From a virus, in IMG/VR virus record IMGVR_UViG_3300046328_000317, positions 1 through 24,673 of that record: DNA of 24,673 bases; one strand, 5' to 3'. The position numbers and the translations under genes were made by a program. Shown here in pieces: positions 17,032-22,101 of this stretch. The notes under the pieces were generated by a model. That model was not told the origin of the DNA, did no database searches, and saw only the letters and a list, made by a program, of their open reading frames with translations. The first letter of the stretch is position 1, and each line of letters opens with the position of its first letter.

Positions 17032-17039
17032 GTCATTTC

Positions 17040-17786
17040 CTAATCGTCAATGATAATGATGTCCGTCTCTGACTCAACATTAGCACGAGTTGGTTCAGGA
17101 AGCGCAGCAAAATGTGATTGCCCTGAAGCCAAAGCAATCAACTCTCTAGCAATATTACGCTTCACTGCCGGATCTAGCACATGACGCAAAATGATGTCCT
17201 GAACCTGCATAAGCAGTGCTGGAACATCCAAATTGGCTCTAGCATTAGGATCAAAGCGCCCAGTGAGCTGATTCAAGAAGGTGATAGCCTTCATATCACC
17301 CTGCTGAACTAGATCTCCCAAAGCCTTATCCGCAATAGGAATGTAGGTTTTTAGATTCTCAGCAGACTTTGTAGACATGGCGCTCGCAAACTCTTTTTGC
17401 CTCAGCCAGCCATCGAGCTCCGGAATGCCAATCTTCATCTGCTTAGCAATAACCTGCGGAGTTTTCAGGTTCATTGGGCTCAAATAAGCCTGCAAAAACA
17501 TCTCTTGGCGCAAAGTCAGGTTTGGATTTTGCGTGGTTTTGATACCGCGGTCATCCAATGCACGCTGTAACTTGCTAGACCCCCAGACAATTTCAATGTC
17601 TTTCTTGGTCAGCGTTGCATCCTGATCAAGCAGCGTCTGAGTCTCACAGAACAAACCTTGGCGGTCAGCTGCAATAGCCGCAGCTAGCACTCTGTCGAAA
17701 AGAACCTGCTCCTTAGTTTTTTTAGGGGTATAGAGCTTGGTATCAAACTTCTCTAAATCAAAGTTTTTTGAGTCGCTCAATTTCAT
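17040..17786 (-). CDS. Terminase small subunit-like protein
   Basis: This 248-aa protein has a central helix-turn-helix region (LTLRQEMFLQAYLSPMNLKT followed by VIAKQMKIGIPELDGWLRQK, residues ~91-131) resembling phage small terminases of the Bacillus phBC6A51 type. Next comes a helical segment with IADKALGDLVQQGDMKAITF (151-170), a feature of the same family. The tail is acidic (ETDIIIIDD). Small terminases bind phage DNA and load the large subunit for packaging. The large subunit is not in this window; it may be upstream of the portal. The annotated ATG lies directly against its GG, so the TTG two codons later (AAAGGATGAAATTG) is a credible alternative start. The 5' end overlaps the DUF3310 gene by 29 nt. 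Confidence 0.6.
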   Translation of the reverse strand: MKLSDSKNFDLEKFDTKLYTPKKTKEQVLFDRVLAAAIAADRQGLFCETQTLLDQDATLTKKDIEIVWGSSKLQRALDDRGIKTTQNPNLTLRQEMFLQAYLSPMNLKTPQVIAKQMKIGIPELDGWLRQKEFASAMSTKSAENLKTYIPIADKALGDLVQQGDMKAITFLNQLTGRFDPNARANLDVPALLMQVQDIILRHVLDPAVKRNIARELIALASGQSHFAALPEPTRANVESETDIIIIDD

Positions 17787-17988
17787 CCTTTATGTAGAAA
17801 ATCGCTTTTTCTAGATCCTGAATAGTCGCAGCTTCATCTTTCAAGCCAGCGCGCCAAAGATACTTAAACGCATTGCCAATGTTGAATGTCCGGTGGCGCG
17901 TGATCTGAATGCACTCAATGCCGCTAGGGTCACTGGTGTAGTGAGTTGGATGATTCACTGGGTCTGGGCTAATCAAAATAGACCTCAC
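17758..17988 (-). CDS. DUF3310 protein (T7 gp1.7-like)
   Basis: This 76-aa protein shows the DUF3310 pattern: VNHPTHYTS at 11-19, IECIQITRHRTFNIGNAFKY at 24-43, LWRAGLKD at 44-51 and QDLEKAIFYIKDEIE at 57-71. The family includes the T7 gp1.7-type nucleotide kinase; here only the conserved helical domain is present, so catalytic activity is uncertain. The start is GTG, overlapping the regulator's stop (GTGA, 17985-17988), so it is cotranslated with it. Confidence 0.75.
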   Translation of the reverse strand: MRSILISPDPVNHPTHYTSDPSGIECIQITRHRTFNIGNAFKYLWRAGLKDEAATIQDLEKAIFYIKDEIERLKKL

Positions 17989-18485
17989 GACCTGCTGAGC
18001 TTCTCAAGCTCAGAGAGATACTCAGTAGTGAAACCAAAAGAGCCAAACGCTTCCAACATTCTTGCGCCCAAATTATCAGGCAGAGTCTCATACTTGCCAG
18101 ACTCATAAGACTTCACAATGGCAGGATTTATACGCAACATACTCGCAAACGCTGTTGGGGTAGCAGCAATCTCTGATCTCCACTGCCGAAATGTTTTGTA
18201 ATACTGCCCAAGTGTGTATGGCGGAATCAGCATCAAGTTTTGTGCCGACCCACGCAAACGCGGTTGCAAAGGCTTTTCTGACCATTTAGCAATCTCCTTA
18301 TCAATATCAGTGTCAAAAATAGCGTTCAGCTTGTCAGCTAAAGCTGGTGAAACATTACGGGTGCGCCCATCCTCAATAGCTGAAATGGCGCTGCGCTGCA
18401 CTCCTGCGCGCTTAGCAAGCTCGACTTGGCTCAAATTGCTTTGCAGCCTTGCAAGTCTCAAAGGGTGATCTGGTATTCGGCTCAT
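17985..18485 (-). CDS. Tandem-HTH (XRE-type) transcription regulator
   Basis: This 166-aa protein has two helix-turn-helix regions. The first (residues ~19-41, SQVELAKRAGVQRSAISAIE) is a clear XRE/Cro-C1 domain. The second (~108-131, TPTAFASMLRINPAIVKSYE) has the same style and may bind DNA or act in dimerisation. It is the first gene of the leftward operon and faces the divergent + strand module, so it probably regulates its own operon and perhaps the divergent genes. There is no Shine-Dalgarno sequence before the ATG, and a TANNNT hexamer sits 6 nt upstream, suggesting a leaderless mRNA. Whether it is a lysogeny repressor or a lytic switch is not visible; no integrase lies nearby. Confidence 0.8.
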   Translation of the reverse strand: MSRIPDHPLRLARLQSNLSQVELAKRAGVQRSAISAIEDGRTRNVSPALADKLNAIFDTDIDKEIAKWSEKPLQPRLRGSAQNLMLIPPYTLGQYYKTFRQWRSEIAATPTAFASMLRINPAIVKSYESGKYETLPDNLGARMLEAFGSFGFTTEYLSELEKLSRS

Positions 18486-18491
18486 ACTGGG

Positions 18492-18497
18492 AGTTTA
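18492..18497 (-). promoter_or_regulatory. -10 element of probable leaderless promoter for regulator operon
   Basis: On the - strand TAAACT (TANNNT) is followed by six bases (CCCAGT) and then the regulator's ATG at 18485, so transcription would start at or next to the start codon. No ribosome binding site is present, in agreement with that. A good -35 at 17 bp is not evident. Confidence 0.5.
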
Positions 18498-18513
18498 GCA
18501 GGCATAGATGCTA
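18496..18513. promoter_or_regulatory. Inverted repeat operator candidate in divergent region
   Basis: TAGCA-N8-TGCTA (18496-18500 and 18509-18513) is an inverted repeat of the size bound by XRE dimers. Its left half overlaps the -10 hexamer of the regulator's own promoter, which would fit autorepression. Only five base pairs per half-site are seen. Confidence 0.4.
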
Positions 18514-18558
18514 GACAGGTGTTTCAAATGCAATTTCTGGAGGGGTGGGGCTAATGAT

Positions 18559-18573
18559 AGGTGACGGCTGGAA
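18559..18573 (+). repeat. 15-bp element, copy A (AGGTGACGGCTGGAA)
   Basis: This is the first of four copies of a 15-bp element with consensus AGGTGACGGATGGAA. This copy has C in place of the A of the ATG present in the others. It lies between the divergent promoter region and the gene at 18671, at the head of a transcription unit, like the other copies. Confidence 0.7.
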
Positions 18574-18670
18574 AGTTCGGCACAACATCGATCGGCGTAA
18601 CGTTGTCCTTGTCAGCCAATCGGTTCGACACCACCGCTACCTCAACCTGGTAGCACAACCAAGGAGCAAG

Positions 18671-19246
18671 ATGAACGAGAGCATCACCTGCGCAGTATGC
18701 GCAACCATGGGCGTAGGAACCTACGACTGCTACACTCACCAAGGCATTGACTTGCCTACCCTGTTGTCCAACTTCAATGCCACCCTGAGCCCAGAATTGC
18801 TTTTGGCTTGGAGCATGCGAGACCGCGCCACCAGCACCGACAACCTGAACAACGCTTTGCTTCAGGCTTTCCAAAACTTTGTTGATGCGCGCACCAACTT
18901 TAAGAACTGGCAAGCCTTGAACAGCCACATCGCCCGGCTAAAGGATGACCGCGACTGGGACCGCTCCTTTGTTGAGGGCATCATCGACGATCTGTTCAAG
19001 GTGACCGCTTGGGATGAGAACGACACCCCAGATGCCATCACTGAACTGGCTCAGCACTGGGGCATCGAGATGACTCAGGAAGTCACTGTGACACTGACCA
19101 TCACCAGCGATGTAACAGTGACAGTGCCACGTGGCGAGACCGCAGGCACCCACTGGGACTTCAACGTGGACAGCCTGAACATCTCGCACGACGAATTCGC
19201 TATCAGCGTGGACTCTTGGGAAGTCACAGACACCGAGACCCTGTAA
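18671..19246 (+). CDS. Unknown actinophage-type protein with N-terminal CxxC
   Basis: This 191-aa protein starts at the ATG at 18671 behind AAGGAGC (18661-18667). The same frame extends upstream to an ATG at 18554 with TGGAGG before it, but that added part spans the repeated element and is less likely coding. The N-terminus has SITCAVCATMGVGTYDC (CxxC plus one further Cys). The middle is helical (TDNLNNALLQAFQNFVDART), and the C-terminus is beta-rich and acidic (QEVTVTLTITSDVTVTVPRG, then WDFNVDSLNI). The alternating Thr/Val strand followed by acidic residues resembles unannotated proteins common in actinophage accessory regions. Function unknown. Confidence 0.7.
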   Translation: MNESITCAVCATMGVGTYDCYTHQGIDLPTLLSNFNATLSPELLLAWSMRDRATSTDNLNNALLQAFQNFVDARTNFKNWQALNSHIARLKDDRDWDRSFVEGIIDDLFKVTAWDENDTPDAITELAQHWGIEMTQEVTVTLTITSDVTVTVPRGETAGTHWDFNVDSLNISHDEFAISVDSWEVTDTETL

Positions 19247-19293
19247 GACCTGCTCCAAGGCGACCTGAGCAAGTCGTAAAACTGCTCACCCCA

Positions 19294-19326
19294 GATGCCC
19301 GGCTCTACCCCCCAGAGCCGGGCATC
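19294..19326 (+). repeat. Strong 13-bp hairpin downstream of 18671 gene
   Basis: A perfect stem (19294-19306 with 19314-19326, GATGCCCGGCTCT) has a 7-nt C-rich loop. No T-run follows at once, but an intrinsic terminator starts 13 nt later. It may protect the mRNA 3' end or be a first, U-less terminator. Confidence 0.6.
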
Positions 19327-19338
19327 AGCATTACCCCG

Positions 19339-19376
19339 AGAAAAAGGAGGCTTCGCCACTTTTTCTTTTTTATATA
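19339..19376 (+). terminator. Intrinsic terminator
   Basis: The stem has AGAAAAAG pairing with CTTTTTCT, a small internal loop, and an inner GGC-TTC-GCC hairpin (19339-19366), followed by TTTTTTATATA. Preceded by the strong hairpin at 19294-19326, it ends the 18671 transcript. The repeated 15-bp element (copy B) follows directly. Confidence 0.7.
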
Positions 19377-19391
19377 AGGTGACGGATGGAA
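19377..19391 (+). repeat. 15-bp element, copy B
   Basis: AGGTGACGGATGGAA. Identity with copy C extends over 28 bases (AAGGTGACGGATGGAATGTG followed by TGATGTGT). It begins directly after a terminator. It contains the ribosome site (AGGTGA) and start codon of the micro-ORF at 19386. Confidence 0.75.
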
Positions 19392-19484
19392 TGTGTGATG
19401 TGTTGCGTCGTTTGCCAGACTTATCTCGTAGCCACTCGGCTACACAACCGAAAAGGAATCAGTAATGAAGCCACCAACCAATAG
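19386..19484 (+). CDS. Cys-rich micro-ORF B (32 aa)
   Basis: This ORF encodes 32 residues beginning MECVMCCVVCQTY, with four Cys in the first ten residues. AGGTGA, complementary to the 3' end of 16S rRNA, is placed 3 nt before the ATG. Its last 20 nt overlap the start of the 93-aa gene at 19465 in another frame, so its translation could affect that gene, as a leader peptide would. It shares MECV and a CVxC motif with two downstream micro-ORFs. The product could be a tiny metal-binding peptide or have no function apart from being translated. Confidence 0.5.
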   Translation: MECVMCCVVCQTYLVATRLHNRKGISNEATNQ

Positions 19485-19746
19485 CGCCAACCATGGCGCA
19501 ACGCTTGCGGAAGCAAGCAAGCACTTGGCTCTCCGGGAGCCGTTCCACACTGGCACGCTAAGCGCCTCTTGGAAGTATGAGCAGTTACAGCAGCAGTCCA
19601 TCTATAGAGTCCGCTCCTATGGCGTAGTAATCGCCGAATACCCTGAATCTTGGGGAACTGGCGGATGGGTGTTTGAAGATGCCTACAACTACAGCACCAC
19701 CACAAGCAAGCACGCCAACATCGTAAAGAAAGCGTGGGGGATCTAA
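19465..19746 (+). CDS. Small protein of actinophage type, unknown function
   Basis: This 93-aa protein has a ribosome site AAAAGGAA (19451-19458) before the ATG. The pattern EPFHTGTLSASW, then YRVRSYGVVIAEYPESW and YNYSTTTSKHANIVKKAWGI, resembles small conserved actinophage proteins with the frame 'Y-x-V-x-S-Y-x-x-x-I-A ... S-x-T-T-x-x-H-x-x-x-V', whose role is not known. It has no Cys and no membrane segment. A Cys micro-ORF overlaps its start and another overlaps its stop (TAATG), so all three are probably translated from one mRNA ending at the 19813 terminator. Confidence 0.7.
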   Translation: MKPPTNSANHGATLAEASKHLALREPFHTGTLSASWKYEQLQQQSIYRVRSYGVVIAEYPESWGTGGWVFEDAYNYSTTTSKHANIVKKAWGI

Positions 19747-19796
19747 TGAGCGAGCTAGTCGAAAGCCCTTGCATTAACTGCGGAGTAGAGGACTAA
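19746..19796 (+). CDS. Micro-ORF MSELVESPCINCGVED
   Basis: This 16-residue ORF starts in the stop codon of the 93-aa gene (TAATG, 19744-19748), the same coupling used by clearly real genes here. PCINC forms a CxxC pair. It ends 16 nt before a terminator. It is too short for a stable fold alone; if real it may bind metal as a dimer or with a partner protein. Confidence 0.4.
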   Translation: MSELVESPCINCGVED

Positions 19797-19812
19797 CCCG
19801 ACAAAAAGCCAG

Positions 19813-19852
19813 CCCTGCCAGCGCTCTCCCCTAGCGCTGGCAGGGTTTTTTT
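19813..19852 (+). terminator. Intrinsic terminator
   Basis: A perfect 13-bp stem (19813-19825 with 19833-19845, CCCTGCCAGCGCT) with a 7-nt loop is followed by seven T. It ends the 19386-19796 unit. An A-run (19803-19807) on the left could allow function on the other strand too. Confidence 0.95.
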
Positions 19853-19873
19853 GCGCTCTGCGAGGCAAAATCA

Positions 19874-19888
19874 AGGTGACGGATGGAA
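19874..19888 (+). repeat. 15-bp element, copy C
   Basis: AGGTGACGGATGGAA, identical to copy B, lies 22 nt after the T-run of the preceding terminator. Its upstream flank (GCGCTC...) also resembles that of copy D 96 nt away, which suggests a local duplication. Confidence 0.75.
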
Positions 19889-19933
19889 TGTGTGATGTGT
19901 GTGGCGTGTATAGCGCAGACAGGGCAGGCATAG
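19883..19933 (+). CDS. Cys-rich micro-ORF C (16 aa)
   Basis: This ORF encodes MECVMCVACIAQTGQA behind the AGGTGAC ribosome site of copy C. Compared with copies B and D, CV(A/V)C is kept while its codons differ at silent positions (TGT/TGC, GTG/GTC, GCG/GCT), hinting at selection on the peptide. No larger gene overlaps it. Confidence 0.4.
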   Translation: MECVMCVACIAQTGQA

Positions 19934-19969
19934 CCAAATAAGCCTTCAGGCGCTCGCAGAAGCCATTGC

Positions 19970-19984
19970 AGGTGACGAATGGAA
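19970..19984 (+). repeat. 15-bp element, copy D
   Basis: AGGTGACGAATGGAA, one mismatch from copies B and C. The match to B and C continues through GGAATGTGTG. It lies 96 nt downstream of copy C with a similar GCGCTC-containing upstream flank. Confidence 0.75.
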
Positions 19985-20038
19985 TGTGTGCCCAGTTGCG
20001 TGGCTTGTGCCGCCTACGGAGCTCCTATGACCGTTTAG
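19979..20038 (+). CDS. Cys-rich micro-ORF D (19 aa)
   Basis: This ORF encodes MECVPSCVACAAYGAPMTV with an AGGTGA ribosome site. It shares MECV and CVAC with copies B and C. It is the last of the series, 265 nt before the gene at 20304. Confidence 0.4.
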   Translation: MECVPSCVACAAYGAPMTV

Positions 20039-20303
20039 CTTGATTCGGCTTGATCTGGCAGGGCAGTCTCAGTTGCATCGCCTGCATCGCTTGCTAGACA
20101 TCGGCACTGGCAATGAGATCAAAAAATTGTGCAAGTGATGGGCGGTTCGGCTAGCCATCGCCTGCCATAACCCCTAAAAGGCATCGTTACCATTCCGTTA
20201 TCAAAAAAAGTTGCATTAGAACTTGCGTAACCTTGGTAAAGTTGGTAATGTTGGAGCAGTTGGGAAAAACCGCCCAATTTTCAACCGAATTAAGGAGCAA
20301 CTA
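20039..20303 (+). other. 265-nt non-coding stretch before 20304 gene
   Basis: No convincing gene is seen. Short direct repeats occur: GCTTGAT twice (about 20038-20055) and TGCATCGC twice (about 20074-20091). A palindrome GGCTAGCC lies near 20149, and an A-run near 20203. At 20233-20263 TTGG recurs every 9 bases. The frame of the 20304 gene is open back to a TTG at 20223, but the AAGGAG site favours the ATG at 20304. This stretch probably holds the promoter and leader of the 20304 gene, though no clear -35/-10 pair was found. Confidence 0.5.
20233..20263 (+). repeat. 9-bp TTGG-phased direct repeats
   Basis: TTGG begins at 20233, 20242, 20251 and 20260. The first two units read TTGGTAAAG and TTGGTAATG and the third TTGGAGCAG. 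Near-helical phasing upstream of a gene could make an iterated protein-binding site. Confidence 0.55.
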
Positions 20304-20714
20304 ATGCCTATCACTACCTATAGCGACATCAAGGCGGAGGTTATAAACAACCTCGAATACATAACCGGTTCGCAATACCCAGAAGATCTGTTGGATGAAC
20401 TGGCAGATTCCGCAGTGCCTATCTACTATTCGGACATCATCTCAGAGTGGACTGAACTGCCCTCGGATGGGCGTGACCGATGGGAAGAATTTGGCATCTA
20501 TGACGCTAATGAAGTCACCATCACAAAACTGATGACCTTGGACTTGCTCATGCACTACAGGGATGAATTCCGCTTAGCGTTCAATGAGATTCAAAAGGAC
20601 ATCGAAGAAAATGGCAATGTCGTTGATCTTGACGTTGAACACGCAGGACATTACACAACTTTTGGCACTTACTTTTGCGACACCTGCAATTCCCCATACT
20701 GCCAAAAGGCATAA
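20304..20714 (+). CDS. Unknown acidic protein with C-terminal Cys/His cluster
   Basis: This 136-aa protein starts at the ATG behind AAGGAG (20292-20297). It is helical and acidic, with the stretch DLLDELADSAVPIYYSDIIS at ~28-47, a pattern I associate with small unannotated actinophage proteins. The C-terminus has His113, His116, Cys125, Cys128 and Cys133 (FCDTCNSPYC), which could bind zinc. A gene for a sliding-clamp-like protein follows. Function unknown. Confidence 0.7.
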   Translation: MPITTYSDIKAEVINNLEYITGSQYPEDLLDELADSAVPIYYSDIISEWTELPSDGRDRWEEFGIYDANEVTITKLMTLDLLMHYRDEFRLAFNEIQKDIEENGNVVDLDVEHAGHYTTFGTYFCDTCNSPYCQKA

Positions 20715-20744
20715 CCCAACCAACCGAAAAGGATAAAAAAAATC

Positions 20745-21347
20745 ATGACTACATTTATCATCTCTGCCCATGACTGCCGTTCAATCGCAAGCCTTATCTC
20801 TTGCACCGATAAGGACATGGAGCGTATGGCAAACATCCATGTTCGCATCGAATCTAACAAAGTGACCGCAACCGCTACAGACCGCTACAAAGTCGCTACT
20901 TGGGTAACTGAAAACCTAGACACTGATGAAACTGGCGTAATCGAATTCGCCATCACGCCAGAGATGGCTAAGTGGCTAACCGCTATCAAGTTGCCAAAGG
21001 ACTACCGGGGAACTGGTGTCAAGTTTGATCTCAATGAGCGTGAACTGCTAGCCACTTACCAAGGGCAGTCCATGATCAACATCTTTAGCCTTGATTCCGA
21101 ACTATTTGCCAAGGTTGCCACTTACATCCCAACTGGTGACATCCCTGAGCAACCTGCTAAAGCTTTTGCGCTATCGGTGAAACATCTAGCCGACATCGGT
21201 AAAGTCATCGACCGCAATGGCAAAAAAGTAGAGGCTCTAGTTTTCACTGAGACTCTACGCACTAATGACCGACCTGCCCCGTTCATCATCACTGCCCAAG
21301 GTTGCCCTGAATTCAAGGCACTACTACAACCAAACATTGTTCGATAA
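20745..21347 (+). CDS. Sliding clamp (DnaN)-like small protein
   Basis: This 200-aa protein shows features of DNA polymerase III beta clamps. VRIESNKVTATATDRYKVAT (33-52) matches the 'l...aTDryrl' strand motif. FSLDSELFAKVATYIPTG (114-131) followed by FALSVKHLADIGKVID (141-156) fits the start of a clamp domain, and PFIITAQGCPEFKALLQPNI (179-198) the end of one. Bacterial clamps are about 370 aa with three repeats; this is about half that, so it may form a ring from more subunits, or be a decoy or partner of the host clamp. The ribosome site is AAAAGGAT, spaced rather far (~13 nt) from the ATG. The assignment rests on motif resemblance only. Confidence 0.55.
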   Translation: MTTFIISAHDCRSIASLISCTDKDMERMANIHVRIESNKVTATATDRYKVATWVTENLDTDETGVIEFAITPEMAKWLTAIKLPKDYRGTGVKFDLNERELLATYQGQSMINIFSLDSELFAKVATYIPTGDIPEQPAKAFALSVKHLADIGKVIDRNGKKVEALVFTETLRTNDRPAPFIITAQGCPEFKALLQPNIVR

Positions 21348-21358
21348 GGAGACCGATC

Positions 21359-21847
21359 ATGCGCTGGAATAACTACGACCTAAACATCTCAACCTATAGC
21401 GGAACAGTTACAGTAACCGCTTACCCGATGACATGGACTGGCAACATCGATGTTCATGGATTCCCGATCTACCTAACCAACAGTTACAAAGGTTCGCCGC
21501 ACTCGCTCAATCTCTACATGAGCCGACCTGAGCACGCCGAGGCTATCCGCTATGCCCTTGATTCTGAGTATTGGGATAACCCTGAGCACCTATTCACCGA
21601 TAGGCAGATCCTTGAAGGCTTGGCTAATGGCGCTCATGACGCAATGAAGCTAGTTGTGGACTATTGGAATGAATCGGATGAGTGGCAGGATGCTAGCACG
21701 TGGACTAGCCCGCCAGAGCCCATCCTCGCATGGCTCAAGTCACTGCCATCGTATTACGTTGCGCTTGATCCTGATCTTGAAGCAAGTCTGATTCAAGATG
21801 GCATGCTAAACGATGACGCAACTACAGACCTGTGGGCTCTCGCATGA
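21359..21847 (+). CDS. Unknown Trp/Tyr-rich protein
   Basis: This 162-aa protein of unrecognised family has a clear ribosome site (AAGGAG at 21348-21353). The N-terminal ~50 residues look beta-rich (YDLNISTYSGTVTVTAYPMT). The middle is helical (RPEHAEAIRYALDSEYW, then QILEGLANGAHDAMKLVVDY), and the C-terminus is acidic. No catalytic motif or Cys pair is visible. Its stop overlaps the next start (ATGA), so it is coupled to the small zinc-ribbon gene. Confidence 0.65.
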   Translation: MRWNNYDLNISTYSGTVTVTAYPMTWTGNIDVHGFPIYLTNSYKGSPHSLNLYMSRPEHAEAIRYALDSEYWDNPEHLFTDRQILEGLANGAHDAMKLVVDYWNESDEWQDASTWTSPPEPILAWLKSLPSYYVALDPDLEASLIQDGMLNDDATTDLWALA

Positions 21848-21960
21848 TTAGGGAATGCGCATGGTGCAAAGAGATCTTTATCGGCTCACCCGAGTCCGCA
21901 TGTGACAGATGCGGATGTCCAGCGCATAGTGCGCTCGACCCGACTGGAAAAGCCAATTAG
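21844..21960 (+). CDS. Small zinc-ribbon protein (38 aa)
   Basis: This 38-residue ORF begins within the previous gene's stop (ATGA). It has Cys5-x2-Cys8 (RECAWCKE) and Cys20-x2-Cys23-x-Cys25 (ACDRCGC), separated by 11 residues: a complete treble-clef/zinc-ribbon knuckle pair. Tiny zinc-ribbon proteins in phages often bind nucleic acid or modify host proteins; which applies here is unknown. The coupling and the four well-spaced Cys make it very likely real. Confidence 0.7.
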   Translation: MIRECAWCKEIFIGSPESACDRCGCPAHSALDPTGKAN

Positions 21961-21988
21961 CGTTTTACAGGTCGCTAACCCTATAGAG

Positions 21989-22038
21989 CAAGTTAGAGTT
22001 AGTAATCCTAGAGCTCTAAGAATACTAACTCTAACTTG
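21989..22038. repeat. 50-bp concentric inverted repeat
   Basis: The 16-base arms CAAGTTAGAGTTAGTA (21989-22004) and TACTAACTCTAACTTG (22023-22038) are perfect reverse complements. Between them lies TAGAGCTCTA (22009-22018) on the same centre, so 23 of 25 positions pair. There is no T-run after it, so it is not an ordinary intrinsic terminator. Confidence 0.9.
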
Positions 22039-22072
22039 ATTCCTATATAGCCTGACTAGCAAAAAGTTTTTA

Positions 22073-22101
22073 TTGAAAAAAGTATTCAAAAAAACTAACA
22101 T
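22073..22101 (+). promoter_or_regulatory. Sigma70-like promoter upstream of HTH gene pair
   Basis: TTGAAA (22073-22078), a 17-bp spacer and TAACAT (22096-22101) make a good sigma70-type promoter in the AT-rich tract. Transcription would start near 22108 and leave a leader of about 115 nt before the ATG at 22225. Confidence 0.55.

Noticed and set aside
18568-18600. Micro-ORF at copy A (CTG start)
   Set aside because: It has CTG in place of ATG and lacks the Cys motif after the shared Glu codon; kept only as a DNA-element copy.
18545-18670. Upstream extension of the 18671 gene (GTG 18545 or ATG 18554)
   Set aside because: It spans the repeated 15-bp element and the sequence looks non-coding; the AAGGAG before 18671 is better. 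The ATG at 18554 with TGGAGG remains possible.
20223-20303. TTG start for the 20304 gene
   Set aside because: There is no ribosome site before it, and the added part is the 9-bp repeat region; AAGGAG plus ATG at 20304 is stronger.
19247-20303. tRNA, riboswitch or CRISPR array in the hairpin- and repeat-rich intergenic DNA
   Set aside because: No cloverleaf, no known riboswitch core, and the repeats are too few and unevenly spaced for CRISPR.
21989-22038. Palindrome as phage attachment site or simple terminator
   Set aside because: No integrase is nearby and no T-run follows; attachment sites do not need such long inverted arms.
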